This document shows, piece by piece, positions 44,811-54,056 of a stretch of DNA of 64,000 nucleotides. Within the stretch, counting starts at the first letter, position 1, and every line of letters starts with the position of its first letter. The notes under the pieces are model-generated. The model ran no database searches. It saw only the letters and a program-made list of their open reading frames with translations, and had not been told where the DNA came from. The stretch comes from Acinetobacter sp. ANC 4178 (lineage in GTDB: Bacteria > Pseudomonadota > Gammaproteobacteria > Pseudomonadales > Moraxellaceae): positions 186,001 through 250,000 of the forward strand of contig NZ_SJOD01000005.1 in assembly GCF_004331175.1 (NCBI RefSeq). The letters are read 5' to 3'. The position numbers and the translations under genes are program-made.

Positions 44811-45710
44811 TTAAAGATATCGAATCCCTGCAATACCGTAAGCATGATGTGACTGCGCTTGTTGTAACAGTTCTGTATGCATCCCCCCCAAAGCAAACAC
44901 GGGAATATCCACTTGCTGGGCGTATTCTTGAAACCGTTCCCACCCTAATGGTTCTACATCAGGATGGGTCGCTGTTGCCAAAACTGGACTCAAAATGATG
45001 GCATCACAACCAATATTTTGCGCATGTTGTATGGCCACGACATCATGACAAGCTGCGATGAAACGAAAACCCACAGGTAGTTCTCCACGCTTCAATGCCA
45101 TCAACTGATGCTGTTTGAGATGAATTGCCGCTACTTTGCTCTGCATTGGCAGCGTCAATTGTTGCCATGCTTGTACATTCACAATCAAATGACCTGCTTG
45201 TTGTTCAGTAAGTTGTTCTAAATCTTCCAGATCCGCTGCTGTATGTTCAACGCGCCAATACAGTAATTGCTGCGGTTTAAGTTGTTCCAAATCATTCAAA
45301 TGTTCAGAAATTTTAATTTGATTTGGCCAATACAAGCGTTGCAAAATACTAAAATTGGCTTTCGGAAAATTCAGACTCAGCAATTCTGCACGGCTATACC
45401 ATGTCCATGGTTGTTGAATTTCATTCAATAATGCTTCAGGCACAATGACATGAAATAAATGTAAATTTACCACTACATCATCATATTCATGACAAATCAC
45501 ATCAAACGTATGCCAGTCATTCAGCCCTACTCCAACTTCTTCAAAAACTTCACGGCGACAAGCTTCTAAAGGTGTTTCATTCGCTTCAACTTTTCCCCCA
45601 GGAAATTCATGCTTATTTCCTTGATGTTGTTCAGCATTGCGCCATCCAACCAAGACTTTATTTTGATGCAGTAATAAGGCAATAGCGACATGAATATTCG
45701 GCTTGGACAT
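44811..45710 (-). CDS. Nudix hydrolase fused to a ThiE/TenI-like domain
   Basis: 300 residues from the ATG giving MSKPNIHVAIALLLH (an ATG five codons earlier exists). Residues 5-130 form a MutT-type Nudix domain with an intact Nudix box, GKVEANETPLEACRREVFEE then VG near residue 40-60. Residues 170-300 form a TIM-barrel domain related to thiamine phosphate synthase/TenI, with IVNVQAWQQL, FIAACHDVVAIQHAQNIGCD and ILSPVLATATHP. This fusion is widespread in gammaproteobacteria and is thought to clean oxidised nucleotides (8-oxo-dGTP). The ThiE-like half has no proven activity. Confidence 0.88.
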   Translation of the reverse strand: MSKPNIHVAIALLLHQNKVLVGWRNAEQHQGNKHEFPGGKVEANETPLEACRREVFEEVGVGLNDWHTFDVICHEYDDVVVNLHLFHVIVPEALLNEIQQPWTWYSRAELLSLNFPKANFSILQRLYWPNQIKISEHLNDLEQLKPQQLLYWRVEHTAADLEDLEQLTEQQAGHLIVNVQAWQQLTLPMQSKVAAIHLKQHQLMALKRGELPVGFRFIAACHDVVAIQHAQNIGCDAIILSPVLATATHPDVEPLGWERFQEYAQQVDIPVFALGGMHTELLQQAQSHHAYGIAGIRYL

Positions 45711-45783
45711 AACTGGTTCCATCACTTTAAATTAGTGTCAGTGTAAGTAAATTTTGTTTTTTTATAAATTGCTAAAATTTCCG

Positions 45784-45817
45784 TTGACAGATCTATTCGA
45801 TAATGATTATCATTTAA
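45784..45817 (+). promoter_or_regulatory. hemP promoter with Fur box
   Basis: TTGACA (45784-45789) and TATCAT (45808-45813) are separated by 18 bp. Overlapping the -10 is GATAATGATTATCATTTAA (45799-45817), which contains the perfect core palindrome AATGAT-T-ATCATT and matches the 19-bp Fur consensus at 15 positions. Iron-loaded Fur should repress hemP. Confidence 0.8.
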
Positions 45818-45850
45818 ACCACTCAAGAATACACCACGGAGCAAACAAAA

Positions 45851-46021
45851 ATGAACGCACCTTTTAGCTTATTTACACGTCACACCGAATCTGCACACGC
45901 ACTACCAATGCTACATTCCAACAATCTTTTTGCCCTTGGACGTGAAATTCGCATCATGCATGCAGGTGAAGAATATCGTCTACGTTTAACTCGGAATAAT
46001 CGCCTTATTCTCACGAAATAA
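45851..46021 (+). CDS. hemP: Hemin uptake protein HemP
   Basis: A 56-residue protein with the HemP family layout. A variable N-terminus is followed by SNNLFALGREIRIMHAGEEY and RLRLTRNNRLILTK at the extreme C-terminus. HemP proteins are small, iron-regulated and associated with heme uptake, probably as regulators of heme receptor expression. The preceding Fur box and an ACGGAG ribosome site support expression. No heme receptor or transport gene is adjacent. An unrelated open frame on the opposite strand is a shadow. Confidence 0.9.
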   Translation: MNAPFSLFTRHTESAHALPMLHSNNLFALGREIRIMHAGEEYRLRLTRNNRLILTK

Positions 46022-46057
46022 AAACAAAATAAACTGATAATAATAAACGTGGGAACT

Positions 46058-46086
46058 AGCAGTATGTCAGCGCGTACTGCTTTTTT
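46058..46086 (+). terminator. Intrinsic terminator of hemP
   Basis: AGCAGTA and TACTGCT form a stem around a 10-base loop, followed by TTTTT, 37 bp after the hemP stop. Confidence 0.75.
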
Positions 46087-46112
46087 ATTTGCAGACTGAA
46101 TATAACGGTCTC

Positions 46113-47468
46113 TCAAATTTCAGGTGTTTCAAATTTTCTAAAGTACAACTCTACTTTTAAACCACCATAAGAAGATACCGAAAAATCTATGCTCGCGTGA
46201 TGTAGTTGCACAATTTTTTTACAGATCGAAAGCCCTAAGCCAGAACCTGTCGTTTTACTGCCCAAAACCCGATAAAAACGCTCACCCAAACGCGAGATCG
46301 TGTCGCTATCTACCCCTTCACCTTCATTTTCAATACATAGATACACCTGTTGTTGCTCGGCTGTTACCTGTATATAAACATGCCCACGAGGTTGGCTATA
46401 ACGTATGGCATTATCCAAAAGATTACGTAAGCAAACTGTCATTAACTCAGGATTTACCTCAATCCAACAAGGCTCCAAATTGGACACCAGTTGGATCTGC
46501 TTCTGCTGCCTAAATATCTCCAGACTATTCCACACCTCCATCAGCAGTTGACCTAAGTTCAGCTGTGCTAATGGTAAATCTGTCGTTTGCGTAGGATCTA
46601 AACGTGCGAGCAGCAATAGATTCTCTAAAACTTGTGTACCACGACTAACATCTTGCTGAATTTGTTGTAATTCCTGCGTAAATTGAGGCTGATCTTGATA
46701 TTTCCGTTGGAGTACCTGCAAACGCAACTGAATTGCAGACAGTGGTGAACGTAATTCATGCGAAGCATCTGCGGTAAAGCGCTGCTCTGCTTGCAAGGAT
46801 TGATCTAGGCGCTGTAACAACTGATTCAATTGTAAAACTATAGGCTGAAGCTCATCAATGATCGGTTCACTCTGCGTAATCGGCGTTAAGTCCTGTGCAC
46901 TTTTATCCGCTATTTTTTTAGATAACATTTGCATAACTTTGAACTGACGTGCAATCGCAAAATGTGAAAATAACCACTGTAATAACCACAAGACCATTAA
47001 CAAAACAGCATATATCGCAAAACTACTCAAGATTTTTTCAAAACGAACTTTTAAGGGTTGATAAATCACCACCTGCGTCTGAGTAGCCTGATCAAAGGAT
47101 TGATAACTTCGCCATAAGGCATGGTGAACCCAGACATAATCAAAATGCTCATGCTGTATATTTGAAAAGTTGACCACGGATGCCAATTCAAATGAATCAG
47201 ATTGAAGCACAACCTTTTGCTGATGAATCAACTGATATTGCAGATCAAATTCATCACTGAGTTGCGTAATATGTGCTCCTTCATTTTGATTGGGGTGAAC
47301 AAGCAGTAAAGCATCAGCAATTTCATCTATGATTTCGTCTTGCATGGTCATACTTTGATAAATTGAAATACTCACCAGCAAAACGAAGGCAACGGCGCCC
47401 GCTGCGACTGAGCTCAGTACAGACGTCTTAACCAGTCTCTTTTGCATCGAAATATGCTTGGCAGCCAT
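46113..47468 (-). CDS. Sensor histidine kinase, QseC-like
   Basis: 451 residues. Two transmembrane helices (about residues 14-36 and 160-182) bracket a periplasmic sensor region. The HisKA motif is FTADASHELRSPLSAIQLRL, followed by the N box LRNLLDNAIRYSQPRG and G2 box GSGLGLSICKKIV. It follows the response-regulator gene without a gap (start directly after its stop), as in qseBC and pmrAB pairs. Together with the neighbouring YgiW-like gene this arrangement matches E. coli ygiW-qseBC, so QseC-type is preferred. The signal is unknown. Confidence 0.88.
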   Translation of the reverse strand: MAAKHISMQKRLVKTSVLSSVAAGAVAFVLLVSISIYQSMTMQDEIIDEIADALLLVHPNQNEGAHITQLSDEFDLQYQLIHQQKVVLQSDSFELASVVNFSNIQHEHFDYVWVHHALWRSYQSFDQATQTQVVIYQPLKVRFEKILSSFAIYAVLLMVLWLLQWLFSHFAIARQFKVMQMLSKKIADKSAQDLTPITQSEPIIDELQPIVLQLNQLLQRLDQSLQAEQRFTADASHELRSPLSAIQLRLQVLQRKYQDQPQFTQELQQIQQDVSRGTQVLENLLLLARLDPTQTTDLPLAQLNLGQLLMEVWNSLEIFRQQKQIQLVSNLEPCWIEVNPELMTVCLRNLLDNAIRYSQPRGHVYIQVTAEQQQVYLCIENEGEGVDSDTISRLGERFYRVLGSKTTGSGLGLSICKKIVQLHHASIDFSVSSYGGLKVELYFRKFETPEI

Positions 47469-48131
47469 TTAAGTATCCTGATTCATACGATAGCCTAGCC
47501 CTCGAACAGTTTTAATCAAATCCGATCCTATTTTCTTCCGTAATTGATAAATAAATACTTCTATGGCATTACTTTCAATTTCTTCGCCCCACGCATACAG
47601 CGACTCTTCGAGTTGTTCTCGGGTCACAATATGTTCAGGTTTTTGCATTAATTTATATAAAATCTGAAATTCTTTCGCGGTGAGATGAATCACCTGTCCA
47701 TTTTGCTGAACAATTTTGGCTTGCGGGTCGAGTTGCAAGTTGGCAAAAGATAAATACTGACCCGCCGATGATTGCTGCAAACGTAATTGGGTACGAACTC
47801 GCGCTGATAATTCTTCCAAGCTAAACGGTTTGACCAAATAGTCATTGGCCCCTAAATCTAAACCTTCAACACGGTCATGAATGCTATCTCTTGCCGTAAT
47901 GAAAATGACGGGAATACCTTGCTGTTGTGTTCTTATGGTTTTAAGAATGTCATCTCCTGTGGCTTGCGGTAAACCTCGGTCTAACAAGATACAGTCATAT
48001 TGATGCTGTTTTATGGCATGAATCGCGTAGTCTCCACGATCCACCCAATCCACACTATAACCGTCCATTTCTAGCCAAGTTTTAATACTTTCGGCTTGGG
48101 AGTGATCGTCTTCAGCTAATAAAATTCGCAT
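47469..48131 (-). CDS. OmpR-family response regulator, QseB-like
   Basis: 220 residues from MRILLAEDD. The receiver domain has the acidic pair in AEDD, the phosphorylated Asp in CILLDRGLP (near residue 51), and the conserved Thr/Lys region FITARDS ... NDYLVKPF. The DNA-binding winged helix occupies residues 125-218 (LTAKEFQILYKLMQKPEHIV, KKIGSDLIKTVRGLGYRM). It is adjacent to the histidine kinase and close to a YgiW-like gene. It likely controls that gene or envelope functions. Confidence 0.9.
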   Translation of the reverse strand: MRILLAEDDHSQAESIKTWLEMDGYSVDWVDRGDYAIHAIKQHQYDCILLDRGLPQATGDDILKTIRTQQQGIPVIFITARDSIHDRVEGLDLGANDYLVKPFSLEELSARVRTQLRLQQSSAGQYLSFANLQLDPQAKIVQQNGQVIHLTAKEFQILYKLMQKPEHIVTREQLEESLYAWGEEIESNAIEVFIYQLRKKIGSDLIKTVRGLGYRMNQDT

Positions 48132-48186
48132 CATGTACTCACATTACGTGCTTAATCTCAGCATGCCTTGATCTTATTTAAAATGC

Positions 48187-48215
48187 AAAAGCCACATGTT
48201 TTGCATGTGGCTTTT
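48187..48215 (-). terminator. Hairpin terminator after the YgiW-like gene
   Basis: AAAAGCCACATG and CATGTGGCTTTT form a strong stem. On the minus strand it is followed by a moderately T-rich tail, 18 bp past the ygiW-like stop. Confidence 0.75.
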
Positions 48216-48232
48216 ATTCAATAGATGACTAA

Positions 48233-48598
48233 TTAAAAAGTTAAAGTATCAACATCAATTTCAATACGTTTTGTTGGCAGATAGTCAATATCAACTTCAC
48301 CTGTGAGTGTAACGGGGGTTTTAGCCGATACAGGCTGACCACGCCATAATTTATGATCAATATCGACCGTAATACTACCTGTCTGGTCTTGGAACTGATA
48401 TTTTTCATCGCCCAAAGCTTTAACAACATAGCCTTTAAGTTTTACAGGTGTATCATCTTTTAAAGTTAATGCCTGCTTAACGGTAATTTGTGTTGGAGCA
48501 ATTGCCTGCTGATTCACTACTGCTGTATTGGCAAATGCAAAACTACTCACTGCGCCCACCAAAGCTGCAACTACCGTTATTTTAGAAATTACCTTCAT
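48233..48598 (-). CDS. YgiW/YdeI family OB-fold protein (BOF domain)
   Basis: 121 residues with a signal peptide (cleavage near SFA-NTA at residue 24). The mature region is a bacterial OB-fold: ITVKQALTLKDDTPVKLKGYVVKALGDEKYQFQDQTGSITVDID and VTLTGEVDIDYLPTKRIEID. Family members (YgiW, YdeI) are periplasmic stress-tolerance proteins, active against peroxide, metal or antimicrobial peptide stress. It shares direction with the downstream response regulator/kinase pair but is separated from it by a hairpin, so regulation by that pair is inferred. Confidence 0.9.
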   Translation of the reverse strand: MKVISKITVVAALVGAVSSFAFANTAVVNQQAIAPTQITVKQALTLKDDTPVKLKGYVVKALGDEKYQFQDQTGSITVDIDHKLWRGQPVSAKTPVTLTGEVDIDYLPTKRIEIDVDTLTF

Positions 48599-48771
48599 TA
48601 CTTCACCCTCACATATTCATGTCTTGATTTGATTAAAGCCATTAAAACAAAATAACATGAGTGGAATCTTAAGATTCTCTCAATACCGCATCTTCAAATA
48701 AAGTTAGCAGAACGTGTACCTAACGATCAAATATAGGCATTCATTTAAATAGAATGACTCACAAATACATG

Positions 48772-50529
48772 TTAATTCAACGGCACAACTCTTAAGACTT
48801 CTTCTAAGGTGGTCATGCCCGCAATCACTTTACGTGCACCTGCAATACGTAAAGGTTCAATGCCTTCTTTTTTTGCCTGTTGACGTAACTCGGTTAAATT
48901 TGCATTTGCACCAATAAGTTGCTTAGTAGTTAAACTGAGTGGCATAAATTCATAAATACCGACACGCCCTTTATAGCCAGTATGACGGCACGCTTCACAA
49001 CCTACAGCACTATAAACTTTCTCTGGCATTTCCATAATATAGTCGAATGTTAAATGTTCCCATTCACTTTCATTAATATGGTTTTCTTTTTTGCAATGTG
49101 GACACAGTTTACGCACCAAACGTTGTGCCAACACACCTAAAATGGTTGCCGCAGTTAAAAACGGTTGTATGCCCAAATCATGCAAACGGGTCAAACTTGA
49201 TGGCGCATCATTGGTATGTAGGGTTGAAAGCACCAAATGCCCCGTTAATGCTGCCTGAATTGCCATGTTGGCTGTATCATGATCGCGGATTTCCCCCACC
49301 ATAATAATATCAGGGTCTTGTCGCATAAGTGCTCGCACGCCATCTGCAAAACCCAGCTCAATGGCAGTGTTTACCTGCATTTGGTTAAAACTCGGTTCAA
49401 GCATTTCAATCGGATCTTCAATGGTACATACATTCACTTGATCCGTTGCTAATTTCTTCATGGAAGAATATAACGTCGTGGTTTTACCCGAACCTGTTGG
49501 TCCTGTCACCAAAATAATGCCATGACTATGTGAAGTTAAACTTTGCCAATCGCTTAACAAGCCACCTTCAAAACCTAATTGCTCAAAACTACGAACCAAA
49601 ACTTCAGGATCAAAAATACGCATCACCAACTTTTCACCAAACGCTGTAGGCAAAGTGGATAAACGTAGCTCTGTTTCTTGCCCTTTGGGGGTACGGGTTT
49701 TTAAACGTCCATCTTGCGGTTTACGCTTTTCCGCAACATTCATGCGACCCAAAATCTTAATTCGAGAAATCACAGCCGTCAGGGTATTGGCAGGCATGTT
49801 GTAAATGGTATGTAACACGCCATCAATACGAAAACGGACTTTACCCGTATCTTTACGCGGTTCCATGTGAATATCACTGGCACTTTGTTCAAATGCAAAC
49901 TGTAAAATCCAATCGACCAATTTCACAATATGCTGATCATTGGCATCAGGGTTTTGTGTATCCCCTAATTGTAATAAGGCTTCCACCCCTTTATTTTCAC
50001 GATCATAAGTACTGGACTTCTGCGAGTTCGATACAGCACGACTGACTTGATAATATTCAACCAAATAACGCTGTAACTGGTCTGGGCTGAGTAGAACCCG
50101 TTGAATCTTTTTAGGCAACAAACTGCGCTCTAAATTTCCGACCCATTCCGTTTTATAGGGTTGATCTGTCGCAATTAAAATTTCATCCGCTTTTACTTCT
50201 ACTGCAAGAATTCTGTTGCGAACCGCAAACTCTTGCGACATTACATTCGTCAGTGCCCCAACATCGGCTTTTAGAGGATCGATTACATATAAAGGGAGAT
50301 TAGATTTATCTGCCAGCCATTGCATTAAACGATTCAGGGATAAAGTCGCTTGAGGATGAAGCTGATCTTTCAAATTAAAATTGGCAATCCACTGTAACGG
50401 ATGCCATTTTAGTTGCTCACGTTGACGGTGCGTGGTTTGTACTAATAATTTTTCACGCTCATCAATGCGACCATCTTTAAATAATTGCTCTAAACACCAC
50501 GTCGTATCAATTTCAAAATTAAAATTCAT
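48772..50529 (-). CDS. GspE/PilB-family secretion or pilus ATPase
   Basis: 585 residues from the ATG at 50529 (GAGG ribosome site). An N-terminal GspE-like domain precedes the ATPase core. Walker A is GPTGSGKTTTLYS, the Asp box lies in CTIEDPIEMLEP, Walker B in QDPDIIMVGEIRD, and a C-terminal zinc tetracysteine has CPHCKK ... CEACRHTG. Such ATPases assemble type IV pili or drive type II secretion from the inner-membrane cytoplasmic face. No gspF, pilC, pilin or secretin gene is within the window, so its partner is encoded elsewhere. Whether it is PilB or GspE cannot be told. Confidence 0.85.
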   Translation of the reverse strand: MNFNFEIDTTWCLEQLFKDGRIDEREKLLVQTTHRQREQLKWHPLQWIANFNLKDQLHPQATLSLNRLMQWLADKSNLPLYVIDPLKADVGALTNVMSQEFAVRNRILAVEVKADEILIATDQPYKTEWVGNLERSLLPKKIQRVLLSPDQLQRYLVEYYQVSRAVSNSQKSSTYDRENKGVEALLQLGDTQNPDANDQHIVKLVDWILQFAFEQSASDIHMEPRKDTGKVRFRIDGVLHTIYNMPANTLTAVISRIKILGRMNVAEKRKPQDGRLKTRTPKGQETELRLSTLPTAFGEKLVMRIFDPEVLVRSFEQLGFEGGLLSDWQSLTSHSHGIILVTGPTGSGKTTTLYSSMKKLATDQVNVCTIEDPIEMLEPSFNQMQVNTAIELGFADGVRALMRQDPDIIMVGEIRDHDTANMAIQAALTGHLVLSTLHTNDAPSSLTRLHDLGIQPFLTAATILGVLAQRLVRKLCPHCKKENHINESEWEHLTFDYIMEMPEKVYSAVGCEACRHTGYKGRVGIYEFMPLSLTTKQLIGANANLTELRQQAKKEGIEPLRIAGARKVIAGMTTLEEVLRVVPLN

Positions 50530-50783
50530 TATTCTAAGCCTCAATTTCTAGCGACACTATAACAGACTTTATTTCTCGGATGTTCATCGACTTAAATCGT
50601 TAAAACTACTGATTAATATATTGATATCTCCCTATTTAAATATTTAATCTTGATGATGTAATTCAGAGTTTTTGTCTGAATTATGCTATAAAGAATAAAA
50701 TATCCTCAGTTAAGGGGAAAAGTATAAAAAAATTCATTATTCACATAAATTGAGACTCACAATAACAAGGTTTTAAATGACTC

Positions 50784-52043
50784 ATGCCCAATCTCCTCTT
50801 TAACCAGACCTTAGAACAAGCCTCTTTTCAAGAGCTGTTGACTGTAATGGCAGTGGCTTTGGGCTGCGGCTTAGTGATCGGATTAGAAAGAGAAAGAAGT
50901 AAACAACGTGAAAACCCAAACAGTTTTGCTGGAGTACGTTCTTTTGCAATATGTGCCTTGATGGGTGCGCTATGTTTTGCCTTGGGCACGATTATTGGGA
51001 TTGTGGGTGCCATAATTATTGGAGCAATAACAGTATTTTCACTGCGTAACCAAGTAGATGACCCTGGTGTAACAACTGAATTAGCCTTTGTAATGACCTA
51101 TTTTATCGGGGCACTTTGTATCTGGCATGCGCCCTTCGCAGCAGGACTATCAGTCATACTCACCATCATTTTAATGCTCAAACATCCAATTCATGGCTTT
51201 GTTAGCCAATGGATAACGGAACGCGAATTTCGAGATGGCTTATTCTTACTTGCCCTGATTCTGGTTGCATTGCCACTAACCCCCAACATGCCACTTTGGG
51301 GTACTGTATTAAACCCTCACATTATTCTCAAACTGTTGGCTTTAATTCTCGCTGTTCAAGCACTTGCCCATATTGCAAAGCGCTTACTTTCGGCAAAAAA
51401 TGCCCTCATTTTATCTGCATTGGCTTCTGGTTTTGTATCAAGTACAGCCACTATTGCCAGTTTAGGAATGGAGGTGCGTGCAGGACGTGCCGAAGCTGTG
51501 CCCAATGCTGGAGCTGCATTATTATCTTGTGTAGCGACCCTTTTACAATTACTCCTGATTGTCGCAGGAATTAATTTAAATTGGTTCAAGCTGATTATTC
51601 TGCCAGCATTTGCAGCCATGAGTATTTTGATACTGTGGGCACTTTGGCTCATGCGTAAAACTAAACCCTCTACTCCAACAGAACATCCTGATGGACGCAT
51701 GTTTAGCCTAAAAGAAGCCGCCATTATTGCAGCAACACTAACAATTATTCAGGCGGTCGTTTATGGCTTGAGCTTACTCTTAGGCGATGCAGGCTTAATT
51801 ATAGGGACGCTTTTAGCCTCTTTATTTGAAATTCATGCCGCAATGGCTGCAATTATTGTACAAGGGGATCCCACCAATCACACGCTTGTCTATGCCCTCA
51901 TTTTAGGAATGGTGGCCCATGCAGTCGCCAAATCTATCAATGCTAGCCTCACTGGAGGACATCAATATGCCCTTGCCTTTGCGCCTGCTCAGATTTTACA
52001 TATGCTGGTTTTTATTTCGATTTTATGGTGGATGATTTCTTAA
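50784..52043 (+). CDS. MgtC/SapB and DUF4010 domain membrane protein
   Basis: 419 residues with about 11 hydrophobic segments. The N-terminal MgtC-like domain (about 18-140) has LGCGLVIGLERERSKQ and AGVRSFAICALMGAL, both family signatures. The C-terminal DUF4010 domain contains GFVSSTATIASLGMEVRAG near residue 220. Proteins with this pair are widespread and uncharacterised. An ion-transport role is inferred from MgtC. The ribosome site is weak, so the true start may be slightly elsewhere. Confidence 0.85.
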   Translation: MPNLLFNQTLEQASFQELLTVMAVALGCGLVIGLERERSKQRENPNSFAGVRSFAICALMGALCFALGTIIGIVGAIIIGAITVFSLRNQVDDPGVTTELAFVMTYFIGALCIWHAPFAAGLSVILTIILMLKHPIHGFVSQWITEREFRDGLFLLALILVALPLTPNMPLWGTVLNPHIILKLLALILAVQALAHIAKRLLSAKNALILSALASGFVSSTATIASLGMEVRAGRAEAVPNAGAALLSCVATLLQLLLIVAGINLNWFKLIILPAFAAMSILILWALWLMRKTKPSTPTEHPDGRMFSLKEAAIIAATLTIIQAVVYGLSLLLGDAGLIIGTLLASLFEIHAAMAAIIVQGDPTNHTLVYALILGMVAHAVAKSINASLTGGHQYALAFAPAQILHMLVFISILWWMIS

Positions 52044-52296
52044 ATTGTTCGGCTTATATGATTTATCCTCTTCCACTAAAAGCAGGATTGAGACTCACAC
52101 TTGGCAAAATCCTTTATTCTATAAAAAGAGCAATAACCAGAATGGTTGACATTAATTATTTAAAACGAGATTTAAAACGCATTTTAAAACGATTCATTTT
52201 TACATTATTATGTGATACAACCAATTATTAATTAATAATAATTTAGAATAATACCTGAACTTATTTCCCTATTTTCTGTTGTTAAAGGTTCGTGCA

Positions 52297-53229
52297 ATGA
52301 ACGACATTGGTTTTAAAAGCTTTCATGATGCAGGACAAGCTGTTCTTAGTTTTTTATATCAACGCTTCGGTTTTGGTCTTTGGATGATTACCCGTGTTGA
52401 AGGCGAAGACTGGATTATCTTACAAACAGAAGATCATGCTTATAATGTACATGCAGGGCAAGTCTTTAATTGGGCCGATTCATTTTGTTCTCAGATGGTC
52501 TTGGGCAATGGCCCTAAAATTGCCCCCTCCTCCGATGATGTTCCAGCTTATCGTCAAGCACCCATTGCACAGCAACTTAAGATTAAAGCCTATATTGGTC
52601 AACCACTGACCAAAGAAGATGGCAGTCTGTTTGGAACACTATGTGCGATTGATCCAGAACCAAAATCTGAGAGCCTTAAAGAAGAGCAAAGTTTAATTGA
52701 ATTACTGGGCGATTTACTCAGTCAAATATTACAAACCGAACTGAGAGAAATTGAACAGACCCGTAAAAATGAACGTTTACAGGCCGAAGCGCTACGTGAT
52801 CCACTTACAGGGCTATATAACCGTCGGGCTTGGGATCAATTTATCCTTGCCGAGGAAGAGCGCTGCCAATTCTATGGACATCATGCCACGGTATTTATGT
52901 TAGATTTAAATGATCTCAAATTCATGAATGATGCACATGGGCATGCTGCAGGCGATGAACTGATTCGACAAACAGCAGCCGTTTTAACTGAGAGCTGCCG
53001 TAATACCGATATCATTGCACGTTTAGGTGGAGATGAATTCGCCATATTAACCGTAGAAAATGACTTAGAATCTTCTCAAACTCACCTAGAACGAATCATT
53101 CAAAACCTACAAACAAAACAAATTAGTGCCGCAATTGGCTTTGCACTACGCGAGCCAAGTGATGGCATTCTTACTGCTTGCTTACAAGCCGACAAAAACA
53201 TGTACCTAGATAAACTAAAGCGCCACTAG
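52297..53229 (+). CDS. GAF-GGDEF diguanylate cyclase
   Basis: 310 residues from the ATG at 52297 (AAGG site 10 bases upstream). The N-terminal GAF domain (about 5-150) with IGQPLTKEDGSLFGTLCAIDPEP may sense a small molecule or redox signal. The C-terminal GGDEF domain (about 160-308) has the intact motif LGGDEF, the NDLKFMNDAHGHAAGDELIR segment and an RxxD inhibitory site (RNTD) five residues before GGDEF. It should therefore synthesise cyclic di-GMP with product inhibition. Its stop overlaps the convergent trmO by 4 bp. Confidence 0.92.
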   Translation: MNDIGFKSFHDAGQAVLSFLYQRFGFGLWMITRVEGEDWIILQTEDHAYNVHAGQVFNWADSFCSQMVLGNGPKIAPSSDDVPAYRQAPIAQQLKIKAYIGQPLTKEDGSLFGTLCAIDPEPKSESLKEEQSLIELLGDLLSQILQTELREIEQTRKNERLQAEALRDPLTGLYNRRAWDQFILAEEERCQFYGHHATVFMLDLNDLKFMNDAHGHAAGDELIRQTAAVLTESCRNTDIIARLGGDEFAILTVENDLESSQTHLERIIQNLQTKQISAAIGFALREPSDGILTACLQADKNMYLDKLKRH

Positions 53230-53951
53230 ACTGCGTGAACGGACTCTAAAGCAATCACCTCTAAGCTTTGACCCTGAATGACAAAGCTCACATCGAGCTG
53301 AGCAAATTTCATTTTATAAATTCGATCACTATCTTGCTGATAGGCTGGGCGTGGGTCTAATGACAATACCTGATCTAATTCATCAAATCGCGCTTGTGCT
53401 ATCAATTGCTGTACCAACAAGCGCTGCTTTTCTAATAAAGCGAACTCTGACCAATGCACGTTCATTCGGGTTGGCTCTTGTTGTGCATAACCACTTTGCG
53501 CCTCAAATACGGCATCAGAATAATGAATATAGGGTTTAATATCTAGAATGGGCGTTCCATCCAGCAAATCACTCCCTGTGACATACACCCTGACAGACCG
53601 ACCGTCTTTTTTCACGGCTTGTAATTTTACAACCGACAATCCTATTGGCGCAGGTCGATACATACTACGTGTAGCAAAAACCCCTATTTTTTGATTTCCA
53701 CCTAAACGTGGTGGACGGACTTGTGCACGGAACTGGTCTTTTTTTTGCTGATTCTTATTGTCATGAAACTGCCAGACCAGCCATAAATGACTAAACTCAT
53801 CAATTCCTTCAAACGCAGCCAGATCATTATAAGGCGCTTGCATCTCTATATAAGACTGAACTTGAACCAAATTAGGCTGCCGCGGAATTCCAAATTTTTC
53901 CTGATACGGTGAATGCATAATTCCAATAATAGGGAGCTGAATTTCAGACAT
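53226..53951 (-). CDS. trmO: tRNA t6A37 N6-methyltransferase TrmO
   Basis: 241 residues from MSEIQLPIIGIMHSPY. The N-terminal TrmO (UPF0066/YaeB) domain contains FGIPRQPNL, FEGIDEFSHLWLVWQFH, RPPRLGGNQKIGVFATRSMYRPAPIGLSVV and GSDLLDGTPILDIKPY, all classic for the family. The C-terminal part is smaller. It methylates t6A37 of threonine tRNA to m6t6A using SAM. Convergent with the GGDEF gene, overlapping its last 4 bp. Confidence 0.93.
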   Translation of the reverse strand: MSEIQLPIIGIMHSPYQEKFGIPRQPNLVQVQSYIEMQAPYNDLAAFEGIDEFSHLWLVWQFHDNKNQQKKDQFRAQVRPPRLGGNQKIGVFATRSMYRPAPIGLSVVKLQAVKKDGRSVRVYVTGSDLLDGTPILDIKPYIHYSDAVFEAQSGYAQQEPTRMNVHWSEFALLEKQRLLVQQLIAQARFDELDQVLSLDPRPAYQQDSDRIYKMKFAQLDVSFVIQGQSLEVIALESVHAV

Positions 53952-54056
53952 AATCACTTTTTCTGATAAGTTCAATTAAATATATTCAGTTTATCGAGAA
54001 TGATTTTAGATTAGAATAGCAAGCTGTTCTAATTTGATAATTTATTGAGACCTTTC

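Noticed and set aside
45880..46116. 78-codon minus-strand frame opposite hemP
   Set aside because: Arg/Ser-rich shadow without ribosome site; hemP on the plus strand has family similarity, a Fur box and a terminator.
52025..52231. 68-codon plus-strand frame after the MgtC/DUF4010 gene
   Set aside because: It overlaps that gene's end, lacks a ribosome site and has a random-looking Lys/Arg/Ile composition.
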